Origin: Gammaproteobacteria bacterium
GTDB taxonomy: Bacteria; Pseudomonadota; Gammaproteobacteria; Thiohalospirales; Thiohalospiraceae
Direction: 5' to 3'
Length of the DNA stretch: 8,089 nucleotides
Assembly (NCBI GenBank): GCA_011322575.1
Contig: DRMK01000171.1
Coordinates: 1 to 8,089 of the forward strand
The notes beneath the pieces were generated by a model. It ran no database searches. It was not told where the DNA came from and saw only the letters and a program-made list of their open reading frames with translations. Numbering within the stretch: the stretch's first letter is position 1; each line of letters starts with the position of its first letter. The translations under genes and the position numbers were made by a program. Shown one piece after another: positions 1-5,701 of this stretch.

Positions 1-309
1 CAGGAGGAGGAGGTGTTGTTCCCGGCCATAGAGGAGGCCATCGGGAGCAGCATGGGGCCCACCCAGGTTATGCGCCTGGAGCATGAGCAGATGCGCGGTC
101 TGCTGGGTGAGATGGAGCAGGCGCTGGTGGCGAAGGATGCAGATGCCTTTCTGGGCGGGGCAGAGACCCTGCTGGTGCTGATGCAGCAGCACAACGCCAA
201 GGAGGAGCAGATTGTCTATCCACTGAGTGACCAGGTATTGGCCGCGGATCCGGAAAATGTGCTGGGGCGCCTGAAGGCCATGGAGATGGTGGCGGATACC
301 ACGGAGTGA
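1..309 (+). CDS. Hemerythrin-like HHE domain protein (5' end outside window)
   Basis: Only the last 102 residues are present; the reading frame is open to the first base, so the true start lies upstream. The visible part has the features of a hemerythrin HHE cation-binding domain: an EEE-VLFP segment at the very start (the glutamate end of a helix whose histidine is cut off), an H-E pair at fragment residues 28-29, and an H-x3-E-E motif at 64-69 followed by a YPL segment. Such domains form four-helix bundles binding a di-iron centre and act in oxygen, nitric oxide or iron sensing or repair; no specific role can be read here. The stop overlaps the next gene's GTG start by 4 bases, so the two are probably translationally coupled. 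Its association with a DUF2249 gene is a recurring pairing in nitrogen-oxide-related clusters (family knowledge). The family call is solid, the function is not. Confidence 0.85.
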   Translation, partial: QEEEVLFPAIEEAIGSSMGPTQVMRLEHEQMRGLLGEMEQALVAKDADAFLGGAETLLVLMQQHNAKEEQIVYPLSDQVLAADPENVLGRLKAMEMVADTTE

Positions 310-602
310 AAGGGGGAGCTGTGCCGGGGAGTGAACTCTTTCTCGATGTCAGCGATCTGGAACCACCGGAGCCTCTGGTCAAGGTGCTGACCGAGGCAGA
401 GCGGCTGGAGCCGGGTCAGTACCTGCACATGCGCCATCGCCGGGAGCCTTGCCTGCTCTACCCCAATCTGGACAAACGCGGTTTCTCCCATCTGACCCAG
501 GCTTCGAGCGAGGGTCACTACCATGTATTCATCTGGAGCAGGGGTGATACCGCCGCGGAGCGGGCTGCGCGCTCGGCAGCCGGGGTCTCTGCCGGGGAAT
601 GA
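306..602 (+). CDS. DUF2249 domain protein
   Basis: A 98-residue soluble protein. The core from about residue 12 to 76 matches the DUF2249 pattern: an LDVSDLEPPEPL opening, a helix, a GQYLHMRHRREP segment, then LYPNLDKRGF and a closing beta strand HYHVFIW. DUF2249 is a small alpha/beta fold related to the TusA/SirA-like group and is often found beside or fused to hemerythrin domains in denitrification and nitric oxide clusters; its biochemical role is not established. The chosen GTG start overlaps the upstream stop (GTGA). A second in-frame GTG at 321 follows a purine-rich AGGGGGAG and could be the real start. That would remove five residues and leave the domain intact. The tail after residue 77 is low-complexity, rich in A, R and G. 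The 3' end overlaps the next gene by 4 bases (ATGA). Confidence 0.82.
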   Translation: MKGGAVPGSELFLDVSDLEPPEPLVKVLTEAERLEPGQYLHMRHRREPCLLYPNLDKRGFSHLTQASSEGHYHVFIWSRGDTAAERAARSAAGVSAGE

Positions 603-1888
603 AGACCGCTGCTCTCTCCCTGGAGCAGACCCCGCCGCTCTCCGTACCGCTGCGTTACTTCGTAACCGCCCCCCTGTTCGTCATGCTGGCGGCAACACTA
701 CTGCTGTGGTTCGGGCCGGTGGCATTGAGCAGCCGCTGGACCCCGCAGCTGCTGGCGGCGACCCATCTTGTCACCCTGGGCTGCCTTACCATGGTCATGT
801 TTGGCGCCACACAGCAGCTGCTGCCCATTTTGATGGCCTCGCCCCTCCCGCGTCCCCGTTTGACCAGTGCGCTGGTGCATATCCTGCTCACTGGCGGAAC
901 CCTGTTGCTGGCGGGAGGAATGCTGAGCGGTGCGCCGTACCTGTTCCAGGGGGCCGCAGGGATGCTCGGGGCGGGGATCCTGCTGTTCGTTGGGGTAACG
1001 CTGGATGCGTTGCGCCGGAGCAGATCCGGGCATGACACGGTGTGGGGAATCGCGCTGGCGCTGGTGGCGTTGCTGGTAACCGCAGGAGCAGGGCTGGTGC
1101 TGGCAGGTGGATATGCCCTGGGTTGGTACGTGGTGCCGCGCAGCCTCACCAACCTGCATCTGGTGTGGGGGCTGCTCGGTTGGGTTGGGCTGCTGGTGGT
1201 GGCCGTAGCCTATCAAGTGGTGCCCATGTTCCAGCTGACCCCCGCTTATCCTCCCATCCTGATGCGCTGGCTGGCCGCAGTGCTGCTTCTCTCGCTGCTG
1301 TCATGGAGTGTGGGTCGGTTGCTGCCGGCGGCCCGGCCCTTGTCACTGGGGGCCGGAACAGTGGTGGTAGCAGGTTATGGCCTGTTTGCCTTTACAACCT
1401 TCTGGCTACAGCATCGGCGCAGCAGGAGGGTGGCGGATGTCAACCTGGATTTCTGGCGGGTCGGGCTGGTGAGCCTGCTGTTGGCCCTGCTGCTGTGGAG
1501 CAGCGCGCCGCTTGGTCACTCATCTGTCGGAGAGCTGCTGCTGGGGGTGCTGCTGATAGCGGGTTTTGCCATGTCGATCATAAACGGCATGCTCTACAAG
1601 ATCGTGCCGTTTCTGATCTGGCTGCACCTCAACAACCGGATGCAAGCGGAGGGCCGGTGGGAGAAAATTCCCAATATGAGGGAGCTCATCTCCCCGCGGC
1701 AAAGCCGCTGGCAGTTCCGGCTCCATAGCGTCGCGCTGCTGTTGCTGCTGGCCGCGGTGGTGTGGCCAGCATCCTTCACCCGGCCGGCCGCACTTCTGCT
1801 GTTTTGCTCTCAGGCGCTGCTGGGGTGGAATTTTCTGGGGGCGCTGCGCATCTATCAGCGGGGTAGCGCGGCAGCGGCGCCGGGGTAA
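599..1888 (+). CDS. Polytopic membrane protein, NnrS / heme-copper-oxidase-subunit-I-like
   Basis: A 429-residue, strongly hydrophobic protein with about 12 predicted membrane segments (roughly 20-40, 50-80, 87-109, 113-135, 147-171, 183-208, 219-240, 248-270, 285-301, 310-335, 373-390, 395-418). Histidines lie in or beside helices: H56 in THLVTLG, H94, H187 in NLHLVWGLLGW, H343 in FLIWLHL and H376. The THLVTLG...FGATQQLLP stretch recalls the NnrS family and subunit-I-like proteins of the heme-copper oxidase superfamily, which bind heme or metal in the inner membrane and occur in nitric oxide and denitrification loci. The usual full set of oxidase histidines is not evident, so enzymatic activity is not claimed. 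The ATG start overlaps the DUF2249 stop by 4 bases. The TAA stop lies inside the left arm of a large palindrome, so the last residues may have been altered by that element. It could be another multi-helix transporter-like protein. Confidence 0.6.
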   Translation: MKTAALSLEQTPPLSVPLRYFVTAPLFVMLAATLLLWFGPVALSSRWTPQLLAATHLVTLGCLTMVMFGATQQLLPILMASPLPRPRLTSALVHILLTGGTLLLAGGMLSGAPYLFQGAAGMLGAGILLFVGVTLDALRRSRSGHDTVWGIALALVALLVTAGAGLVLAGGYALGWYVVPRSLTNLHLVWGLLGWVGLLVVAVAYQVVPMFQLTPAYPPILMRWLAAVLLLSLLSWSVGRLLPAARPLSLGAGTVVVAGYGLFAFTTFWLQHRRSRRVADVNLDFWRVGLVSLLLALLLWSSAPLGHSSVGELLLGVLLIAGFAMSIINGMLYKIVPFLIWLHLNNRMQAEGRWEKIPNMRELISPRQSRWQFRLHSVALLLLLAAVVWPASFTRPAALLLFCSQALLGWNFLGALRIYQRGSAAAAPG

Positions 1889-2005
1889 CTATTCAGCTCA
1901 CCCCTGAAATCCGCCATTTCGGCGTTGAAAAATGGCCGTTTACCTTCGTAAACTCACATTTTTTGCCTTGAACTGACGGATTTCAGGGGCGATCTGAACA
2001 GTTAC
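1885..2005. repeat. 121-bp near-perfect palindromic element between convergent genes
   Basis: The ends are 29-base inverted arms (1885-1913 and 1977-2005) that match at 26 of 29 positions; the outermost bases read GTAAC...GTTAC. The symmetry continues inward: the centre is a perfect 6-bp stem, GTTTAC (1938-1943) against GTAAAC (1948-1953), around a CTTC loop, and stretches such as AAAAATG/CATTTTTT between arm and centre also pair. A local alternative hairpin exists, GCCATTT (1913-1919) with AAATGGC (1930-1936). It could be a non-autonomous transposon-like repeat (MITE or REP class), or a bidirectional terminator for the two genes that converge on it, or both. No clear target-site duplication is seen. 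It contains no coding sequence I can support. Confidence 0.8.
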
Positions 2006-2009
2006 CAAT

Positions 2010-2315
2010 CTACTTGCTCATCGCCTTGTTGACCGCCTCCTCAATCCTGCTGTGCAACTTGCGGATCTGGCCGTTGGCTTCCCGGGTCAGGGCCTCCTTT
2101 TCGCTGCGCAGCTGCAGGAACTCGTGGGCGATGTTCAGGGCCGCCATCACGGCGATGCGATCCAGTCCCACCACCTTGCCGGTGCTGCGGATCTCCTTCA
2201 TGCGCGCATCCAGGTGGTAAGCCGAGGCGATCAGCGCCTCCCGCTCCCCCTCACCGCAGGTGATCCGGTACTCCTTGTCCAGGATGTTTACGGTGACGAT
2301 CTCGGGTTCGCCCAT
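2010..2315 (-). CDS. zapA: Cell division protein ZapA
   Basis: A 101-residue protein, the normal length for ZapA. The N-terminal half has the family signature: VTVNILDKEYRITCGEGEREALIASAYHLDARMKEIR (about residues 8-43, the globular ZapA head), then the VGLDRIAVMAALNIAHEFL segment (49-67), and a C-terminal coiled-coil helix (about 65-100). ZapA binds FtsZ in the cytoplasm and crosslinks protofilaments to stabilise the Z ring. The ATG directly follows the TAG stop of the upstream gene with no intervening base; a ribosome site CAGGAG lies just before it, inside that gene's end. The divergent ygfB neighbour is the usual gammaproteobacterial arrangement. The expected downstream 6S RNA gene is not seen; only 4 bases separate its stop from the palindromic element. 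Confidence 0.95.
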   Translation of the reverse strand: MGEPEIVTVNILDKEYRITCGEGEREALIASAYHLDARMKEIRSTGKVVGLDRIAVMAALNIAHEFLQLRSEKEALTREANGQIRKLHSRIEEAVNKAMSK

Positions 2316-2501
2316 CTACTCCTGCTCCAGCGCCTTCAGCCTGCCCAGCATGATCTCCACCCGGCGACGGGCCTTCTCAGTACGCTCCAGGAGAGCGGCC
2401 CGTTCCGAGAGCAGGGAGCGGTTCTCGCTCTTGAGATGCTCGATCAGGCGGAGCAGATCGTGAATGCTGGCCTCCAGCTGTTCCAGTTCCAGTCGTTCCA
2501 T
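2316..2501 (-). CDS. TIGR02449-type small coiled-coil protein (ZapB-like)
   Basis: A 61-residue, highly charged, wholly helical protein: leucines and other hydrophobics recur with heptad spacing from about residue 3 to 58, with the LIEHLKSENRSLLSERAALLER core typical of the TIGR02449 family that sits directly upstream of zapA in many Gammaproteobacteria. By position and coiled-coil character it is thought to work with ZapA in divisome assembly in the manner of ZapB, but that role is inference. It is the first gene of a two-gene minus-strand unit, its TAG stop abutting the zapA ATG. The ATG lacks a convincing ribosome site, and no alternative ATG, GTG or TTG in the same frame lies nearby upstream, so this start is kept. 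Confidence 0.82.
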   Translation of the reverse strand: MERLELEQLEASIHDLLRLIEHLKSENRSLLSERAALLERTEKARRRVEIMLGRLKALEQE

Positions 2502-2533
2502 AACGTGCGAGGTGGCTTGCGGGAATCCCCGTA

Positions 2534-2563
2534 AATATAGAACGGTTGGACGGTTGGGGTCAA
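2534..2563 (-). promoter_or_regulatory. Sigma70-type promoter for the TIGR02449-zapA unit
   Basis: Read on the minus strand, TTGACC (2563-2558) is followed after 18 bases by TATATT (2539-2534), or after 17 by CTATAT. Both boxes are close to consensus and the spacing is right. Transcription would begin near 2527, about 25 bases before the ATG at 2501. The AT-rich patch at 2531-2541 stands out in a GC-rich region. Predicted from sequence only. Confidence 0.6.
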
Positions 2564-2579
2564 TGGGTGGCGGAAAAGG

Positions 2580-2600
2580 TGGTACGATATCGGCGTACCA
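2580..2600 (+). promoter_or_regulatory. Inverted repeat over a possible extended -10 upstream of ygfB
   Basis: TGGTACG (2580-2586) and CGTACCA (2594-2600) are a perfect 7-bp inverted repeat around a 7-base spacer. The left arm also reads as an extended -10 (TG, one base, then TACGAT at 2583-2588), which would start transcription near the right arm, about 16 bases before the ATG at 2612. No good -35 is seen, which is tolerated with an extended -10. The repeat may be an operator for the ygfB-pepP-ubi operon or chance symmetry. Confidence 0.35.
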
Positions 2601-2611
2601 GGCACGGCGGG

Positions 2612-3172
2612 ATGACGATGAGAGGCTCGGTAACCTTCGAGCAGATGGAGGAGCATCTGGATGGGCGCGGCGGCGCGCCGGGTCCGGCGGAGAGCCATGG
2701 CGCCCTGTGCGGCGCGCTGTGCAGCCTCGGCTCTCTCGACGGGCGTGGCTGGGTGCGGCGGCTGTTTCCCGAACTGGAGCCGGGGGAGGCGCTGCAGGAG
2801 CTGCTGCGGCAGCTGTATGCGGAGACCCTGGCGGGCCTGAAGGGGGACGATCTGCGGTTCTCCCCTCTGCTACCGGACGAGAGCCGGCCGGTGGCGCAGC
2901 GCATCGAGGCTCTGGGCCAGTGGTGCCACGGCTTTCTGTTCGGGCTGTCGCACGGGGGTGCGCGGCGCCTGGAGCGGCTCTCTGCGGATGGCCAGGAGTT
3001 TCTGCACGATGTCACCGAGATGAGCAGCGTCGCCAGCTACCAGCTGGAGGAGAGCGAGCAGGACGAGCGCTCCTACACGGAGCTGGTGGAGTATCTGCGT
3101 ACCGGCGTGCTGTTGCTGGAGGCGGAGCTGGCTGGAGGGCGGCCCGGCGCTCCGGAGGGCACCCTGCATTGA
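2612..3172 (+). CDS. ygfB: YgfB / UPF0149 family protein
   Basis: A 186-residue soluble acidic protein, close to the 192 residues of E. coli YgfB. Family features: the FEQMEEHL opening, the ESHGALCGALCSLG segment (about 27-40), the RIEALGQWCHGFLFGLS block (about 97-113), the acidic TEMSSVASYQLEESEQDERSYTELVEYLR region, and the terminal GTLH ending typical of the family. E. coli YgfB has no catalytic role; studies in Pseudomonas aeruginosa link a homologue to regulation of an amidase through the AlpA pathway, but that role cannot be transferred here. Two ATGs are possible, 2612 and 2618; GGCGGG at 2606-2611 is better spaced for 2618, giving 184 residues. The frame is open further upstream to 2546, but that would run through the divergent promoter. 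It is the first gene of the operon; its stop overlaps the pepP start by 4 bases. Confidence 0.9.
   Translation: MTMRGSVTFEQMEEHLDGRGGAPGPAESHGALCGALCSLGSLDGRGWVRRLFPELEPGEALQELLRQLYAETLAGLKGDDLRFSPLLPDESRPVAQRIEALGQWCHGFLFGLSHGGARRLERLSADGQEFLHDVTEMSSVASYQLEESEQDERSYTELVEYLRTGVLLLEAELAGGRPGAPEGTLH
3154..3159 (+). promoter_or_regulatory. Ribosome binding site deciding the TTG start of pepP
   Basis: GGAGGG lies inside the end of ygfB, nine bases before TTG at 3169. It is a strong Shine-Dalgarno match and, with the TTGA overlap, supports this start over the long open frame upstream, which is only the shadow of ygfB. Confidence 0.7.
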
Positions 3173-4479
3173 GGCCCGACGAATTCGCGCGGCGGCGCCG
3201 GCGCCTGCTGCAGATGATGGGCGAGGGGGCGATTGCCATCCTGCCGGCTCCCCCGGTCTGCCTGCGCAACCGGCACAACGAGTACCCCTACCGCCCGGAC
3301 AGCGACCTGTTCTACCTCACCGGATTTCCGGAGCCGGAGGCGGTGCTGGTGCTGATTCCGGGGCGCAGCCACGGGGAGTACATCCTGTTCTGCCGTGAGC
3401 GGGATCCGCGCATGGAGCAGTGGAGCGGTGCGCGGGCAGGGCAGGAGGGGGCGGTGCAGCAGTACGGCGCGGACGACTCTTTTCCCATCAGCGATATCGA
3501 CGACATCCTGCCCGGTCTGCTGGAGAACCGCAGCAGGGTCTACTACACCATGGGGCGGGAGCGCGACTTCGACCAGCGCCTGATCGGCTGGATCGACCGC
3601 CTGCGGGACAGGGCGCGCAGCGGAGTGCACGCCCCCGACAACATCACGGCCCTGGAGCACCTGCTGCACGAGATGCGGCTCATCAAGAGTGCCGCCGAGA
3701 TAAAGGCCATGCGCCGCGCGGCCGCCGTCACGGTACAGGCCCACCGCCGCGCCATGCGGCTCTGCCGCCCCGGCCTGCACGAATACCAGATCGAGGCGGA
3801 GCTGCTGCACCAGTTCGTCAGCGAGGGGTGCCGCTCCCCCGCCTACAGCTCCATCGTGGCGGCGGGCGGCAACGGCTGTATCCTGCACTACACCGCCAAC
3901 AGCGCCCGCATGCGCAGCGGTGAGCTGCTGCTGGTGGATGCCGGCGCGGAGTACCAGAACTACGCGGCCGACGTGACCACCACCTTCCCGGTGAGCGGCC
4001 GGTTCCGGCCCGCCCAGCGGGCGCTGTACAATGTGGTGCTGGCGGCCCAGCGCGAGGCCATTGCCACCATCGCCCCGGGAAGGCACTGGAACGAGCCGCA
4101 CGAGGCGGCGGTGCGGGCGATCACCGAGGGACTGGTGGAACTTGGGCTGCTGCGGGGCAGGGTTGCCACCCTGATCCGGAAGGAGAGCTACAAGCGCTTC
4201 TTCATGCACCGTACCGGCCACTGGCTGGGGATGGATGTGCATGACGTGGGCGAGTATAAGGTGGGCGAGAGCTGGCGCATGCTGGAGCCCGGCATGGTGA
4301 TGACGGTGGAACCGGGGGTCTATATCCCGGCCGGGAGCCGGGGGGTGGATCGCAAGTGGTGGAACATCGGGATCCGCATCGAGGACGATGTGCTGGTGAC
4401 CAGGGATGGCTGCGAGATCCTGAGCGCGGGACTGCCCCGCACGGTGGAGGAGATAGAGGCGTTCATGAGCCATGAATGA
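3169..4479 (+). CDS. pepP: Xaa-Pro aminopeptidase (aminopeptidase P II)
   Basis: A 436-residue cytoplasmic metallopeptidase that removes an N-terminal residue preceding proline. E. coli PepP has 441. The N-terminal creatinase-like domain (about 1-160) carries the NEYPYRPDSDLFYLTGFPEPEAVLVLIP block; the C-terminal pita-bread catalytic domain (about 165-430) carries all five dimanganese ligands: D257 (VDAG), D268 (ADVT), H351 (GHWLG), E381 (TVEPG) and E404 (IRIEDD). H240 (CILHYT) and H358 (DVHDVG) are also present. The TTG start is supported by an alignable N terminus (DEFARRRRRL, as in E. coli QEFQRRRQAL), a strong ribosome site and a 4-base overlap with ygfB; the first ATG candidates lie too far inside. 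The 3' end overlaps ubiH by 8 bases. All residues look intact. Confidence 0.95.
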   Translation: MRPDEFARRRRRLLQMMGEGAIAILPAPPVCLRNRHNEYPYRPDSDLFYLTGFPEPEAVLVLIPGRSHGEYILFCRERDPRMEQWSGARAGQEGAVQQYGADDSFPISDIDDILPGLLENRSRVYYTMGRERDFDQRLIGWIDRLRDRARSGVHAPDNITALEHLLHEMRLIKSAAEIKAMRRAAAVTVQAHRRAMRLCRPGLHEYQIEAELLHQFVSEGCRSPAYSSIVAAGGNGCILHYTANSARMRSGELLLVDAGAEYQNYAADVTTTFPVSGRFRPAQRALYNVVLAAQREAIATIAPGRHWNEPHEAAVRAITEGLVELGLLRGRVATLIRKESYKRFFMHRTGHWLGMDVHDVGEYKVGESWRMLEPGMVMTVEPGVYIPAGSRGVDRKWWNIGIRIEDDVLVTRDGCEILSAGLPRTVEEIEAFMSHE

Positions 4480-5701
4480 ATCAGAACAGTATGATGTTCT
4501 TATTGTTGGAGGCGGCATGGTGGGGGCCAGCCTGGGTTGCGCCCTGGCCGGGAGCGGTCTGCGCATTGGCATAGTGGAGGCGGTGGAGCTGCGCTCCGAT
4601 GCCCAGCCCAGCTATGACGACCGGGTGATCGCGCTCTCCTGGGGTTCCAGCCGGATCCTGCGCGCCATGGGGATCTGGCAGGCGCTGGAGCGGGAGGGAG
4701 CCACCCCCATCGAGCGGATCCATGTCTCCGATCGGGGCCGGTTCGGCGCGGCGCGCCTGGATCGGGAGGACGAAGGGGTGGAGGCGCTGGGCTACGTGGT
4801 GGAGAGCCGCGTGTTCGGCAAGGTGTTCGCGCGGCGGCTGGCGCGCCAGGAAGATCCGGAGCTGCTCTGCCCGGCGCGGCTCAAATCCTTCGACATAGGC
4901 CCGCGCCGCGTGCGGCTGCTGGTGGAGCACGACGGCAGGCAGCGCGACCTGCATGCCCGCCTGCTGGTGGCGGCGGACGGGGGCAACTCGGTGGTGCGTG
5001 AGCAGCAGCGGATCAGGCTATGGCGCGCCCCCTACGGGCAGACGGCGATAATCGCCAACGTCACCCCGCAGCAGCCGCACCGCAACGTCGCCTATGAACG
5101 CTTTACCGATACCGGCCCGCTGGCGCTGCTGCCCATGAGCGAAGGGCGCTGTTCGCTGGTCTGGACCGCCCGCGACGGGCAGGTCTCCGAGCTGCTCGCC
5201 CTGAGCGACCGGCAGTTCCTGCAGCGCCTGCAGGAGCGGTTCGGCAACCGTCTGGGCCGTTTCCTGGAGATTGGCCGGCGGGTGGCCTACCCCCTCTCCC
5301 TGATGCACGTGCGCGAGCGGGTGCGGCCGCGGCTGGCCATCGTGGGCAACGCCGCCCACCTGCTGCACCCGGTGGCCGGCCAGGGATTCAACCTCGGCCT
5401 GCGCGATGTGGCGGTACTCGCCGAGGTGCTGGCCGATGCCCACGCCAGCGGTCAGGATATCGGGGAGATGACGGTGCTGGAGCGGTACGGCGCGGCACGG
5501 CGCGGCGACTATCTGCGCACCACCCTGTTTACCGACAGCCTGGTGCGGACCTTCTCCAACAACATCTTCCCCCTGACCGCACTGCGCGACGCCGGGCTGG
5601 TGGCGCTGGATCTGCTGCCACCCCTGAAACACCTTCTGGCGCGCCAGGCGATGGGCCGCATCGGGCGCCTGTCGCGCCTCGAGAGAGGAGTACCCCTGTG
5701 A
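4472..5701 (+). CDS. ubiH: 2-octaprenyl-6-methoxyphenol hydroxylase UbiH
   Basis: A 409-residue FAD-dependent monooxygenase of the UbiH/COQ6 family, which hydroxylates ring C1 in oxygen-dependent ubiquinone synthesis at the inner face of the membrane. Visible: the Rossmann GGGMVG (13-18) with acidic E36 ending the second strand; DDRVIALSWGSSRILRAMGIW (49-69); the DG motif VAADGGNS (166-173); FTDTGPLALLPMSEGRCSLVW (211-231); and the second FAD motif VGNAAHLLHPVAGQGFNLGLRD (291-312). Asn replaces Asp in the GD motif, as in E. coli UbiH, which together with the ERIHVSDRG and EALGYVVE segments favours UbiH over UbiI or UbiF. The start ATG lies inside the end of pepP, an 8-base overlap. A tail of about 90 residues after the FAD motif is normal for the family. 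Confidence 0.93.
   Translation: MNESEQYDVLIVGGGMVGASLGCALAGSGLRIGIVEAVELRSDAQPSYDDRVIALSWGSSRILRAMGIWQALEREGATPIERIHVSDRGRFGAARLDREDEGVEALGYVVESRVFGKVFARRLARQEDPELLCPARLKSFDIGPRRVRLLVEHDGRQRDLHARLLVAADGGNSVVREQQRIRLWRAPYGQTAIIANVTPQQPHRNVAYERFTDTGPLALLPMSEGRCSLVWTARDGQVSELLALSDRQFLQRLQERFGNRLGRFLEIGRRVAYPLSLMHVRERVRPRLAIVGNAAHLLHPVAGQGFNLGLRDVAVLAEVLADAHASGQDIGEMTVLERYGAARRGDYLRTTLFTDSLVRTFSNNIFPLTALRDAGLVALDLLPPLKHLLARQAMGRIGRLSRLERGVPL
5686..5690 (+). promoter_or_regulatory. Ribosome binding site for ubiI
   Basis: AGGAG inside the 3' end of ubiH, seven bases before the GTG at 5698; it fixes the GTG as the start and the 4-base GTGA overlap with ubiH. Confidence 0.65.

Noticed and set aside
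2..13. GAG-rich repeat at the window start
   Set aside because: It is simply consecutive glutamate codons in the hemerythrin-like gene's EEE motif, not a repeat element.
2543..2558. Short tandem CGGTTGG(A/G) repeat in the ygfB-zapA intergenic region
   Set aside because: Two 8-base units only, lying in the spacer of the minus-strand promoter; too short to distinguish from chance.
2546..2611. Upstream ATG extending ygfB by 22 residues
   Set aside because: It overlaps the divergent promoter region and the inverted repeat, lacks a ribosome site, and is not needed for the family length.
2464..3168. A 235-residue N-terminal extension of pepP in an open frame
   Set aside because: This stretch is the ygfB gene read in another frame; the extension is rich in G, A and R with no domain, and PepP homologues start at the position equivalent to 3169.
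3073..4572. A 499-codon open frame on the minus strand opposite pepP
   Set aside because: It is an antisense shadow caused by high GC at third positions; the plus strand carries an unmistakable PepP with all metal ligands, and the antisense product has no recognisable domain.
5345..5350. Asn in place of Asp in the second FAD motif of UbiH
   Set aside because: It first looked like a missing key residue, but E. coli UbiH has the same GN variant, so it is normal for this subfamily.
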